NCBI GenBank assembly: GCA_937957975.1
Contig: CALFFK010000021.1
Coordinates: 1-52,564 of the forward strand
Reading direction: 5' to 3'
Source of the DNA: an uncultured Neomegalonema sp.
GTDB taxonomy: Bacteria > Pseudomonadota > Alphaproteobacteria > Rhodobacterales > Rhodobacteraceae
Length of the DNA stretch: 52,564 nt
In this document: positions 43,611 to 52,388 of the stretch, one piece after another
How the letters are laid out: the number at the start of each line of letters is the position of its first letter
Numbering within the stretch: position 1 is the stretch's first letter
Translations under genes and position numbers: made by a program
The notes under the pieces: generated by a model
Databases searched by the model: none
What the model saw: the letters and a program-made list of their open reading frames with translations, nothing else
What the model was told of the DNA's origin: nothing

Positions 43611-46460
43611 ATGCCACTCGACAAAGACGATCACCTCTATCTCGTGGATGGCTCTGGCTTCATCTTTCGGGCGTTCCATGCCTTGCCGCCCCTGACGCGA
43701 AAATCGGACGGGGTGCCGATTGGGGCCGTGTCGGGCTTTTGCAACATGATGTGGAAGCTGGTCGCTGATGCCAGGGAAGACAGCGAAGGCGCGCCGACGC
43801 ATATGGCGGTGGTCTTCGATGCGTCATCCAAAACGTTCCGCAACGACCTCTACGATCAATACAAGGCCAACCGCTCCGAGACACCTGAAGACCTGATCCC
43901 CCAGTTTCCGATGATCCGCGATGCCGTGCGTGCCTTTTCCATCGCCTGTGTCGAGCAGGAGGGATACGAGGCCGACGACCTGATCGCGACCTATACGCGT
44001 GAGGCCCGGCAAGTGGGGGCGCGGGTGACGATTGTATCGTCGGACAAGGATCTGATGCAGCTTGTCGGTCCGGGCGTCGTGATGTTCGACGGGATGAAAA
44101 ATGTCACCATTGATGAGGATGGCGTCTATGAAAAATTTGGTGTCACGCCTGATCTGGTGATTGATGTGCAGGCACTGGCCGGGGACAGCGTGGATAATAT
44201 CCCCGGTGCGCCCGGAATCGGGGTCAAGACCGCCGCATTGTTGATGGATGAATTTGGCTCGCTTGATGCTCTGCTGGAACGGGCAGCGGAGGTAAAACAG
44301 CCAAAGCGGCGCCAGACACTTATTGATCATGCCGATCAGATTCGTCTGTCAAAAGTGCTGGTGACGTTGAAGGACGATGTACCTGATGCCGGGTCGGCGG
44401 CGGATTTTATGATCCCTGAGCCGGATGCGACGCCGTTGCTCGATTTTCTTGGCAAGATGGAACTGAACACCCTGACCCGCCGGGTTGCCACCGCTTATGA
44501 CCGTGAAGTGCCGGAACCGAAGGTGGCCCCCGCACCTGTGCTCAATACGACCCCGGCGGGGGAAGATGGGGCGTTGCCGCCCATTGATCCACGACTGTTA
44601 CAGCCTGTGGATCACAGTGCTTATGAAACGGTCACGGACATGGCGGCATTGACCATCTGGCTGGATCGCGCGCGGCAGCGTGGCTACGTCGCCATTGATA
44701 CCGAGACAACATCGCTGAACGAGATGGTGGCGGAATTGGTCGGCGTATCGCTGGCCGTGGAGCCTGGGTCTGCGTGCTACGTGCCGCTTGCCCATATGGA
44801 GGGCGATGGCGATTTACTGGGCGCAATGGAGCGCGCGCCGGGGCAGATAGATTTTGAGATTGGCCTTGCGGCGATCCGGGACGTTCTGGAAGACCCGGCT
44901 ATTCTGAAGATTGGCCATAACCTGAAATACGACGCCAAGGTGTTGGCGAATTACGGTATCGGCATCGCGCCTTTTGATGACACGATGCTGATTGCCTATG
45001 CTCAGGGGAGCGGGGGCGAGATGTCGGGTGGCTATGGGATGGATGCGCTGTCAAAAGCTCATCTGAATCATACACCTATTCCGATCAAGGAGTTGATTGG
45101 AGCAGGAAAATCCCAGGTCACGTTCGACAAGGTAAGTATCGAAAAGGCCGCGCCCTATGCGGCGGAAGATGCTGATGTTACCTTGCGCCTGTGGCATCTG
45201 TTCAAACCCCGCTTGCCTGCCATGCGCGCCACAACGGTTTACGAGACTCTTGAGCGTCCGCTGATGCCGGTATTGGCCGCGATGGAGCGCCATGGCATCG
45301 CCGTGGACCGCGACATGCTCTCGCGTCTGTCCAATGGCTTTTCGCAGCGGATGGCGGAGCTGGAGGACGAGATTTACAAGCTGGCCGATGAGCGGTTCAA
45401 TATCGGCTCACCCAAGCAGCTTGGTGAAATCCTGTTTGGCAAGCTGGGGATGCAGGGCGGCAAGAAGACCAAGACCGGGGCGTATGCAACGGGGGCCGAC
45501 ATTCTCGAAGATCTGGCCATGACATACGACCTGCCGGGCCGCATTCTCGACTGGCGGCAGTTATCGAAACTGAAATCAACCTATACGGACAGTCTGCAAA
45601 CCCATATCAATGCCGATACGGGACGGGTGCATACTTCCTTTTCGATGGCGGCGACCTCAACGGGGCGATTGGCTTCGACTGATCCCAACCTCCAGAATAT
45701 TCCCATCCGCACGCAAGAAGGCCGCGAAATTCGCAAGGCTTTCGTGCCGGAAGATGGCAATGTGCTGGTCAGTCTTGATTACAGCCAGATCGAGCTGCGG
45801 ATTCTCGCGCATATGGCCGATATTGACTCGTTGAAGACAGCTTTCGCGGAGGGGCAGGACATTCACGCCGCGACCGCCAGCGCCATGTTCGGCGTGCCGC
45901 TCGATGAGATGACACCGGAGATTCGCCGCCGGGCGAAAGCGATTAATTTTGGCGTGATCTATGGCATTTCCGGGCATGGGCTGGGTCGCAATCTGCGGAT
46001 TCCGCGCGGCGAAGCACAGGCGTTTATTGATGCCTATTTCGAGAAATTCCCCGGCATCCGGGCCTATATGGACGCGATGAAGGCCAAGGCGCGCGAAGAT
46101 GGCTATGTTGAAACACTGTTCGGACGACGGATTTACACGCCCAACATCAATGCACGTGGGCCACAGCGCGCCTATCAGGAGCGTGCGGCAATCAATGCGC
46201 CGATTCAGGGGACTGCCGCCGACGTGATCCGCCGGGCAATGATCCGGGTTCCGGCGGTACTGGAGGCGCAAAAGCTATCGGCGCGGATGCTGTTGCAGGT
46301 CCATGACGAACTGGTCTTCGAGTGTCCGGCGGGTGAGGCAGAACCGTTGATCGGGCATGTTCGCGCTGTCATGGAAAATGCCGCTGATCCGGTCGTGCAA
46401 TTCTCGACGCCGTTGGTGGTTGATGCGGGGCAGGGGGATAGCTGGCAGGCCGCGCATTGA
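43611..46460 (+). CDS. polA: DNA polymerase I
   Basis: Pol I fills gaps and removes RNA primers. The 949-aa protein carries all three activities: the 5'–3' nuclease domain (1–~300), a 3'–5' proofreading domain (VAIDTETTSL near residue 361, with the catalytic Asp and Glu intact), and the polymerase domain with SLDYSQIELR (about 722–731), RRAKAINFGVIYG and LQVHDELVFE (about 895). The start is ATG 43611 with an upstream AAGGAG. It appears to be a single-gene transcript. Confidence 0.98.
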   Translation: MPLDKDDHLYLVDGSGFIFRAFHALPPLTRKSDGVPIGAVSGFCNMMWKLVADAREDSEGAPTHMAVVFDASSKTFRNDLYDQYKANRSETPEDLIPQFPMIRDAVRAFSIACVEQEGYEADDLIATYTREARQVGARVTIVSSDKDLMQLVGPGVVMFDGMKNVTIDEDGVYEKFGVTPDLVIDVQALAGDSVDNIPGAPGIGVKTAALLMDEFGSLDALLERAAEVKQPKRRQTLIDHADQIRLSKVLVTLKDDVPDAGSAADFMIPEPDATPLLDFLGKMELNTLTRRVATAYDREVPEPKVAPAPVLNTTPAGEDGALPPIDPRLLQPVDHSAYETVTDMAALTIWLDRARQRGYVAIDTETTSLNEMVAELVGVSLAVEPGSACYVPLAHMEGDGDLLGAMERAPGQIDFEIGLAAIRDVLEDPAILKIGHNLKYDAKVLANYGIGIAPFDDTMLIAYAQGSGGEMSGGYGMDALSKAHLNHTPIPIKELIGAGKSQVTFDKVSIEKAAPYAAEDADVTLRLWHLFKPRLPAMRATTVYETLERPLMPVLAAMERHGIAVDRDMLSRLSNGFSQRMAELEDEIYKLADERFNIGSPKQLGEILFGKLGMQGGKKTKTGAYATGADILEDLAMTYDLPGRILDWRQLSKLKSTYTDSLQTHINADTGRVHTSFSMAATSTGRLASTDPNLQNIPIRTQEGREIRKAFVPEDGNVLVSLDYSQIELRILAHMADIDSLKTAFAEGQDIHAATASAMFGVPLDEMTPEIRRRAKAINFGVIYGISGHGLGRNLRIPRGEAQAFIDAYFEKFPGIRAYMDAMKAKAREDGYVETLFGRRIYTPNINARGPQRAYQERAAINAPIQGTAADVIRRAMIRVPAVLEAQKLSARMLLQVHDELVFECPAGEAEPLIGHVRAVMENAADPVVQFSTPLVVDAGQGDSWQAAH

Positions 46461-46531
46461 GCCACATTACGACCGGGCATGAAAAAGGGCACTGACCAAC
46501 GATCAGCACCCCTTTGAAAGACGGATGTGAT

Positions 46532-47845
46532 TCAGCTTCGTGACGCACTCTGGCAATGGGGCGTCCAGCTATCGTTCGCCATTCCCCAGCGATGATCAAG
46601 CGGGGCATGGGGGTCAGAGACCAACCGCCCTGCTGCCAGCCCCCGATACAACTCACGCAGTGTCATATTGCGACCACCGCCGATATCGAACGGCACAGCG
46701 CAGAACGAGCCGACTTCCTGCTCGGTCATCACGTTTTCTGACGCGAAGATGGCTTCGATGACGCCTTTTTCTGTGAAAGTCGCGTTACCCCATTCAGGGT
46801 TGGAGCGCATTGCATCCAATATCCGAAATTGCGCTTCCAGTTTCTTGTCGCGGCTTGGCGTCGAGTATTCGCCATACTCACCGATGCTCATGCATTGACG
46901 GCCATTGTTTTCATTCATCCGGGCCAGATAATTCAGCCCGTGATTGACAATATCGACCCGCTGCACTGCGTAATCACAGAGCGAGGCAAAAAGGCGCGAG
47001 GCTTTTTGTCCCAAAGGCTCCTTGATCGAGGCAAGTGCATCCTGCGTCGCAAGGGCGAAGGCTTCACGGCTTCCACCAAGACGCGCCGCGATTTCCCATT
47101 GTTCCTCGCTTGCACCCGGCACTTTTGCGGGGGCGGTGCGGAGCTGATCAATAGGTTTGAAGCGACGGTAGCCGTCGCGTTTTCTTGAATCTTCGGGCGC
47201 TTCGGCGGGAAAATCGTTGATCTCCGCCATGATGCGCCATGCGCGCGGGCTGGAATGAGAGAGGGTCGTCATTGCGCCGGTTGGTTCAATTTTCTTGACG
47301 ATATAGGCGTGGTTGCGGGGCAGTAAAAACATATCCCCGGCCCGAATATCATCAAGCGCAACCGGATAGGTGTCATTGACGAGGTTCAGTGTGCTGGTAA
47401 CGTCGCTGACATACTCGATGAAGGCACGAACCTTGTCTTCTTCGGTATATTCCGGCCCCTTGTAAGTGGACCATGAGCCATCATCGTTCTCGTGGCGTCG
47501 CGTCTCGCGGTATCCGTCCCATTTCGTGTATTCATTCGAGAGGGTACGGCGCTTGCCGGTCGGATCATTGATCGCGAAGGGCAGCTTGTTCTCGAAGGCA
47601 TACATAATCCGCATCGCATAGATCGCGTCGGAACAATCAAGTGCCAGCCCGAAGACGGTCGTATATTCGGGCCTGTGGAAGAAATCCTTGTCGAAGCGCT
47701 CACGCACCCAGGTGGAATAGGCCTGTTCATGGGCCTCGGTCCATTCGTTTTCTGCCTCCCAGATTGCCGCTTTTGCGGGCAGGGCGGCAAAACATGCCAG
47801 CGCGCATATGGCACCGGCCAGACGATGTGCGAAACGCTTCACCAT
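46532..47845 (-). CDS. Exported protein with a possible Cys/His protease-like fold
   Basis: I do not recognise a named family. The ATG at 47845 has GGGAG 6 nt upstream and gives a signal peptide (VKRFAHRLAGAICALACFAA, cleavage near AKA). The 437-aa protein contains FGLALDCSDAIYAMRI (C71) and GDMFLLPRNHAYIVKK (H179), a Cys then His layout seen in NlpC/P60-like and papain-like amidases. The remaining domain is helical with several Cys. It may act on peptidoglycan or a protein in the periplasm. It converges on polA and is transcribed toward it. Confidence 0.6.
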   Translation of the reverse strand: MVKRFAHRLAGAICALACFAALPAKAAIWEAENEWTEAHEQAYSTWVRERFDKDFFHRPEYTTVFGLALDCSDAIYAMRIMYAFENKLPFAINDPTGKRRTLSNEYTKWDGYRETRRHENDDGSWSTYKGPEYTEEDKVRAFIEYVSDVTSTLNLVNDTYPVALDDIRAGDMFLLPRNHAYIVKKIEPTGAMTTLSHSSPRAWRIMAEINDFPAEAPEDSRKRDGYRRFKPIDQLRTAPAKVPGASEEQWEIAARLGGSREAFALATQDALASIKEPLGQKASRLFASLCDYAVQRVDIVNHGLNYLARMNENNGRQCMSIGEYGEYSTPSRDKKLEAQFRILDAMRSNPEWGNATFTEKGVIEAIFASENVMTEQEVGSFCAVPFDIGGGRNMTLRELYRGLAAGRLVSDPHAPLDHRWGMANDSWTPHCQSASRS

Positions 47846-47966
47846 AACAATCTCCCGCAAAAATATGGTGTACATGACCTAATGTCACCATACGTCACGC
47901 CGGGTGTGTTTGTCCCGGCGTAACCACTGTCTCAAGCCATTGTGACCTTATGGTGTTAAAGCCGTA

Positions 47967-48389
47967 TCAGCCGACGAGTTCAATGCCGGAGAAGAAGTAG
48001 GCGATTTCCGTTGCGGCATTTTCCGCGCTGTCGGAGCCATGCACCGAGTTCTCGCCGATGGACTGTGCAAAAGACTTGCGAACGGTTCCTTCTGCGGCCT
48101 CGGCAGGATTGGTCGCCCCCATGACTTCGCGGTGCCTGTCAACGGCATTCTCGCCTTCCAGAACCTGCACAACAACCGGCGAGCGGGACATGAACTCAGT
48201 CAGTTCGCCGAAGAAAGGACGCTCGGCATGAACTTCATAGAATTTCCCGGCCTGTGCGAGGGTCAGATGCAGGCGTTTCTGTGCGACGATGCGCAGACCG
48301 GCTTCCTCGAAGAGAGTGTTGATTTTGCCGGTCAGGTTCCGTTCGGTGGCGTCGGGTTTGATGATGGAGAGGGTGCGTTGTACGGCCAT
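47967..48389 (-). CDS. ndk: Nucleoside diphosphate kinase
   Basis: Ndk equilibrates nucleoside di- and triphosphates through a phosphohistidine. The 140-aa protein begins [20 protein letters not shown] and has the active-site His in [26 protein letters not shown] lies 9 nt before the ATG at 48389; 16 upstream codons are open but not conserved. It appears to be a single-gene unit. The upstream gap 48390–48673 is AT-rich and holds no gene I can see. Confidence 0.97.
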   Translation of the reverse strand: MAVQRTLSIIKPDATERNLTGKINTLFEEAGLRIVAQKRLHLTLAQAGKFYEVHAERPFFGELTEFMSRSPVVVQVLEGENAVDRHREVMGATNPAEAAEGTVRKSFAQSIGENSVHGSDSAENAATEIAYFFSGIELVG

Positions 48390-48673
48390 GGATATGGTTC
48401 CTTGGATAAGTGGATGAGGTTGCGGCGCGCTTACCACGGAGCCGGAGTGCAGGGAACCTGCTTTTCCATACAGGGGGGCGATTTGCCCCCTGAAATGCCT
48501 GTTCGCCTCATGCGCGAGTTCGCATTATGTATCAATAAAAATAGCTAACTATAATGAAAATGAACTATGATTCGTGATAGGGGTAGGTGTGTTAAATCTC
48601 TCGAAATGCAAGCATTTTCCGGTTAGAATCTGATCATATCAATTTATGCCTCTACGGTTTTGGAGAACGGACA

Positions 48674-48841
48674 ATGACAATCGCCCTCGCAATCAATGCG
48701 CTCATGGTTATGACCGGTGCAGCCCTCTTTGGATGGCTCGTCCGCTGGAGCTCCGTTCAGGGCAGTGACCCTGTTGATCCGCGTGAATTGGCGCGCCGTG
48801 AAGCCGAACGCCGGGCTGCAGCGCAGGAGCAATCAGTATGA
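48674..48841 (+). CDS. 55-aa membrane peptide coupled to the HhH-repeat protein
   Basis: This short gene begins ATG ACA ATC with GGAGA about 8 nt upstream. The product has one hydrophobic segment (TIALAINALMVMTGAALFGW), then LVRWSS and a charged C-terminus rich in Arg, Glu and Ala. Its stop TGA overlaps the next ATG (ATGA), so it is co-translated with the 1027-aa protein. The segment GAALFGWLVRW matches GGALFGWLARW in that protein's own anchor, so the two may be paralogous anchors that pair in the membrane. No family is known to me. Confidence 0.75.
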   Translation: MTIALAINALMVMTGAALFGWLVRWSSVQGSDPVDPRELARREAERRAAAQEQSV

Positions 48842-51800
48842 AAACGCTATTGCTTTATCTTTTTCCGCTCCTGCTGATGCTGGGTGGTGCACTCTTCGGG
48901 TGGCTTGCGCGTTGGTATAAATATGGCGGGCGCTGCGGCAAAGGGGGCATTGCCGATGGCGTTCCGAATATTGATGCCCGGAGTGGAACCGTAAAACTGG
49001 ATGGTTCCGAGCCGGCAGTTGCCATGCAGGAACGCAAGGCAGGAGCCACCGCCAGTGGCCGTTCAGCCCTTGATTCGCTCAAGGCCGGGTATTTTGAAGG
49101 TAAGGTCAGCGGGGCGACGCCGGAAACCTCCGCCAGTGGTTCGAGTATGGCGAAAGTGGGTGCTGCGGTCGGCGGTGTGGCCGCAACAGTGGGGGCTGGC
49201 ATCGCCAGTGCGTCCAGCAGTGTGCGCGGCGCGGCGAACACTGCCACCGACAAGGCAAAATCGGGGCTTGCGTCGATCAAGGGCGGTTCTTCCGAAAGCA
49301 AGGTTGGCGGCGCAACGCCGGAAAGCCCTGCAAGTGGTTCGACCATGGCGAAAGTGGGCGCTGCTGTTGGCGGTGCGGCTGCAACAGTGGGGGCTGGCAT
49401 CGCCAGTGCGTCCAGCAGTGTGCGCGACGTGGCGAACACTGCCACCGACAAGGCAAAATCGGGGCTTGCGTCGATCAAGGACGGTTCTTCCGAAAGCAAG
49501 GTTTCAGGCGAACCTGCGGGTGGTCCTGCCACGACGACAAGTGGTGGAGCCGCCAGTGGTACAGCTCCTTCCGCAAAGGATGCGGGACCGGGTGGTGTCG
49601 CAAGCGGGAAATCGACCGAGGCGTCCATTTCAGGCGGATCAGCGGCAGAAAAGACCAGTGACGCACCCAAAGATGCGTCCTCGGTAGCCAAGAGCACCGC
49701 ACCGTATACTGCGGGTGGCGCAGGAGCCTCTGCCACGCCGACAAGTGGTGGAACCGCCAGTGGTACAGTTCCTTCCGCAAAGGATGTGGGACCGGGTGGT
49801 GTCGCAAGCGGGAAATCGACCGAGGCGTCCATTTCAGGCGGATCAGCGGCAGAAAAGACCGGTGACGTAACCAAAGATGCGTCCTCGGCGGCCAGGAGCA
49901 CCGCACCGTATACTGCGGGTGGCGCAGGAACCTCTGCCACGACGACAAGTGGTGGGGCCGCCAGTGGTACAGCTCCTTCCGCAAAGGATGCGGGACCGGG
50001 TGTGACCGGGACCACGAAACCAAAGACCGCTTCTGTCGAGGGTGGTGCTGCCAGTGCTGGAGGCATAACCGGGGACGGCACGGCCTCCAAAAAAGAAATT
50101 GACCCTGCTGACGGGGGCAAGACGTCCACGGATGCGAAAGGGGCGTCCTTCAAGGATGCCTCCGGTGATGCGAATACCAACAAGGCATCTGCCGTCCGCG
50201 ATTCGTCGCCGGATGCTGGAAGTCGCACGTCTGCCGGAAATATCGGTGCCGCTGTTGCGGTGGCCGGGGCCGCAGGTGTGGGTGCCGTTTCTGCCAATAC
50301 CGGACAGGCTACCGCGAGCGATCACACCCTTCCCGGTGCAACCATCGGACAGGAAGACGGACACATAGCCTCTGCGGATGAGAACATATCCTCTTCTGGT
50401 GCCGTTGGAATGAACGCCACCCTCTCCAGCAGCGAACGTGAGGCTCTGCGCCTTCTGGAAGGGGACGGAGAGTTGTCACGACCTTCGGTGGCCCTGATGT
50501 CGCCCCGTGTCGATCATACGCCTGACGATCTGACGAAAATCAACGGAATCGGTAAGGCAACCCAGCGCACCCTGAACGACGAAGGCATCTACTATTACGA
50601 TCAGATCGCCGAGTTCGATGCGCAGGACGTTGCCTGGGCTGACCGTAAAATCGACGGCGACGGCCGTGTCGTGAGTGACCGCTGGGTTCCCCAGGCGCGT
50701 GATCTTGCCGCGTCTGGTAATGCCGGAAGTTCGATGTCTGCCGATGTCGACGATTCTGCTGATGGCGGTGCCGTTGAATCCGAAGTGGACGTGCCGGATA
50801 CCCTCAGCGCCGAAGAACAGGAAGCACAGCGCCTGATCGATTCCGGTGCGGAGGTGAGCAAGCCCGCCACAGCACTGGCTGCGCCCCGCGCTGGTCGTTC
50901 GCCTGATGATCTGAAACGGATCAAGGGTATCGGTCCAAAGATCGAAACCACACTGAATGGCGAAGGCATCTATTACTATGACCAGATCGCTGAATTCGGT
51001 GGTCGGGACATAGCGTGGGCTGACAAGACACTGGCGATCAAGGGCCGCGTTGTCCGCGACCGTTGGGTTCCGCAAGCGAAAGGTCTGGCTTCTCTCGGCT
51101 CTGGTGGGGCGGATGCCGGAACCGGGGGCGCGATGCGCAGTCGTTTTGCCTCTCTCTCTGATGAGGCGGAAAGCGATGTAGCGGCGGGAAGCGGCATGGA
51201 TGCAGGGATGATCGATATCCCTGATAGCCTGAGTGCCGATGAGATCGAAGCGAATCGCCTTATCGAATCCGGTGAAACCATCGGCAAACCCCAAAACACG
51301 CTTGCTAAACCCGAAGAAGGTCGCGCTGTCGATGATCTGAAACTCATCAGCGGTATCGGGCCGAAGATCGAGGGGATGCTCAACGATGAGGGCGTCTACT
51401 ATTTCGATCAGATCGCTAATTTCGGAGCACGCGATCTCGCATGGGCCGACCAAACGCTTGGCTTCAAGGGCCGCGTTGTTCGTGATCGTTGGGTTCCCCA
51501 AGCGAGAGGATTGGTCGCACATCGTGACCGTATTGGTCTTGGTGCGACTGTCGGGAAGCCCAGTGCCGGGGCATCCGGTGGTTCTATCGCCAATATGCCA
51601 TTGAGTGCTGCCGAAGCCGAAGCCCTGCGACTGATCGAGCGAGATGGTGGATATGCGGCAACGTCACAGAACCGGCCTGAAGCTCTGGTGCGTGATGGCC
51701 CGGTCAGTGGCAAGCCCGATGACCTCAAACGGATCAAGGGAATTGGTGAAAAGCTGGAAACCGTGCTCAACAAAATGGGTGTCTATTATTTCCATCAGAT

Positions 51801-51921
51801 CGCTAATCTCTCTGCGAATGACATCGCGTGGGTTGATAGCAAGCTGAACTTCAAGGGTCGCGTTATCCGCGATCGTTGGATTCCGCAGGCCGAGAACTTC
51901 GCGAAGAACGGCAACGCCTGA
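48838..51921 (+). CDS. Membrane-anchored protein with repetitive linker and four HhH/H3TH-like domains
   Basis: The 1027-aa protein starts with one membrane segment (LLLYLFPLLLMLGGALFGWL) and then RWYKYGGR. Residues about 60–520 are Ala/Gly/Ser/Thr/Lys-rich, including two 66-aa repeats (89–220), then two-and-a-part 68-aa repeats (231 onward). From residue 562 come four copies of a ~60-aa module: (D)DLKRIKGIGPKIE, then YYYDQIAEF, AWAD and GRVVRDRWVPQA; they start near residues 562, 689, 831 and 960. The KGIG-type hairpin and following helices match the predicted 5' nuclease/H3TH group (COG3743) also seen as a tail on some NuoE proteins. DNA or RNA binding is an inference; a protein-scaffold role is possible. 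Confidence 0.85.
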   Translation: MKTLLLYLFPLLLMLGGALFGWLARWYKYGGRCGKGGIADGVPNIDARSGTVKLDGSEPAVAMQERKAGATASGRSALDSLKAGYFEGKVSGATPETSASGSSMAKVGAAVGGVAATVGAGIASASSSVRGAANTATDKAKSGLASIKGGSSESKVGGATPESPASGSTMAKVGAAVGGAAATVGAGIASASSSVRDVANTATDKAKSGLASIKDGSSESKVSGEPAGGPATTTSGGAASGTAPSAKDAGPGGVASGKSTEASISGGSAAEKTSDAPKDASSVAKSTAPYTAGGAGASATPTSGGTASGTVPSAKDVGPGGVASGKSTEASISGGSAAEKTGDVTKDASSAARSTAPYTAGGAGTSATTTSGGAASGTAPSAKDAGPGVTGTTKPKTASVEGGAASAGGITGDGTASKKEIDPADGGKTSTDAKGASFKDASGDANTNKASAVRDSSPDAGSRTSAGNIGAAVAVAGAAGVGAVSANTGQATASDHTLPGATIGQEDGHIASADENISSSGAVGMNATLSSSEREALRLLEGDGELSRPSVALMSPRVDHTPDDLTKINGIGKATQRTLNDEGIYYYDQIAEFDAQDVAWADRKIDGDGRVVSDRWVPQARDLAASGNAGSSMSADVDDSADGGAVESEVDVPDTLSAEEQEAQRLIDSGAEVSKPATALAAPRAGRSPDDLKRIKGIGPKIETTLNGEGIYYYDQIAEFGGRDIAWADKTLAIKGRVVRDRWVPQAKGLASLGSGGADAGTGGAMRSRFASLSDEAESDVAAGSGMDAGMIDIPDSLSADEIEANRLIESGETIGKPQNTLAKPEEGRAVDDLKLISGIGPKIEGMLNDEGVYYFDQIANFGARDLAWADQTLGFKGRVVRDRWVPQARGLVAHRDRIGLGATVGKPSAGASGGSIANMPLSAAEAEALRLIERDGGYAATSQNRPEALVRDGPVSGKPDDLKRIKGIGEKLETVLNKMGVYYFHQIANLSANDIAWVDSKLNFKGRVIRDRWIPQAENFAKNGNA
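49102..49497 (+). repeat. Two 198-bp tandem repeats in the linker
   Basis: Copies at 49102–49299 and 49300–49497 have an exact 198-bp (66-codon) period. Each encodes MAKVGAAVGG, then ASASSSVR and TATDKAKSGLASIK, an amphipathic helix pattern like LEA or phasin-type proteins. The copies are nearly identical at the DNA level, so the duplication is recent or maintained by gene conversion. Confidence 0.85.
49528..50010 (+). repeat. 204-bp tandem repeats (2.3 copies) in the linker
   Basis: Copies start at 49528, 49732 and (partial) 49936 with a 204-bp (68-codon) period. They encode SAKDAGPGGVASGKSTEASI followed by SGGSAAEKT and STAPYTAGGAG. This part lacks hydrophobic residues and is likely disordered. 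In-frame repeat units allow the tether length to vary. Confidence 0.85.
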
Positions 51922-51936
51922 TTATTGCCCTTCGTA

Positions 51937-51964
51937 ATCCCTTCCCCCACTGCGGGGGGAGGGA
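51937..51964 (+). terminator. Hairpin after the HhH-repeat gene
   Basis: ATCCCT at 51937 pairs with AGGGAT ending at 51964, with an inner CCCCC/GGGGG stem. It begins 16 nt after the stop codon. There is no T-run, so terminator use is uncertain. Confidence 0.4.
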
Positions 51965-52027
51965 TGATCGATCATTCCGTCTTGCTTGGCTGGGCTTATG
52001 ATTGGTCAACTTTATACCAGACAGCAC

Positions 52028-52059
52028 AAATGGCGCGACCCCGGAGGGTCGCGCCATTT
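52028..52059. terminator. Hairpin between the HhH-repeat gene and rpsU
   Basis: AAATGGCGCGACC (52028–52040) and GGTCGCGCCATTT (52047–52059) form a 13-bp perfect stem with a 6-nt loop. It lies 29 nt beyond the rpsU stop codon between convergent genes, and each arm ends in TTT, so it may stop transcription from both sides. Confidence 0.7.
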
Positions 52060-52087
52060 GTATTCCAACATAAAGGTAGATGGAGTC

Positions 52088-52294
52088 TTAGAGGCCGCCT
52101 TCGCGCTGCGCTTTCTTCCGCGCAAGCTTGCGAGCACGACGAATGGCTTCCGCCGATTCACGAGCGCGTCGCTCGGAAGGCTTTTCGTAATGCTGACGAA
52201 GCTTCATTTCGCGGAAGATGCCTTCACGCTGCATCTTCTTCTTGAGCGCCTTGAGCGCTTGATCGACATTGTTGTCGCGAACCAATACCTGCAC
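52088..52294 (-). CDS. rpsU: Ribosomal protein bS21
   Basis: bS21 is a small basic protein of the small ribosomal subunit. The 68-aa product reads [20 protein letters not shown] and then [20 protein letters not shown], with a basic C-terminus. The start is GTG at 52294, which gives the conserved N-terminus; the frame is open far upstream and misses coq9's leader. It diverges from coq9, a common alphaproteobacterial arrangement. Confidence 0.95.
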   Translation of the reverse strand: MQVLVRDNNVDQALKALKKKMQREGIFREMKLRQHYEKPSERRARESAEAIRRARKLARKKAQREGGL

Positions 52295-52388
52295 GGGAAC
52301 CGTTCCACCGTCTACGTTTCTGAAATTCGAAGACCGCCCTATATCAGCCAGTATCGTGCTTGTCGACTCGCCCCTGAAGGAAAATTCG

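Noticed and set aside
49102-50010. CRISPR-like or mobile repeat
   Set aside because: The repeats are 198 and 204 bp, in frame, coding and contiguous with no spacers, so they are internal protein repeats.
48855-50297. 480-aa open frame on the minus strand over the repeat linker
   Set aside because: It is the mirror of the low-complexity linker, Pro/Ala-rich only because of the repeats on the other strand.
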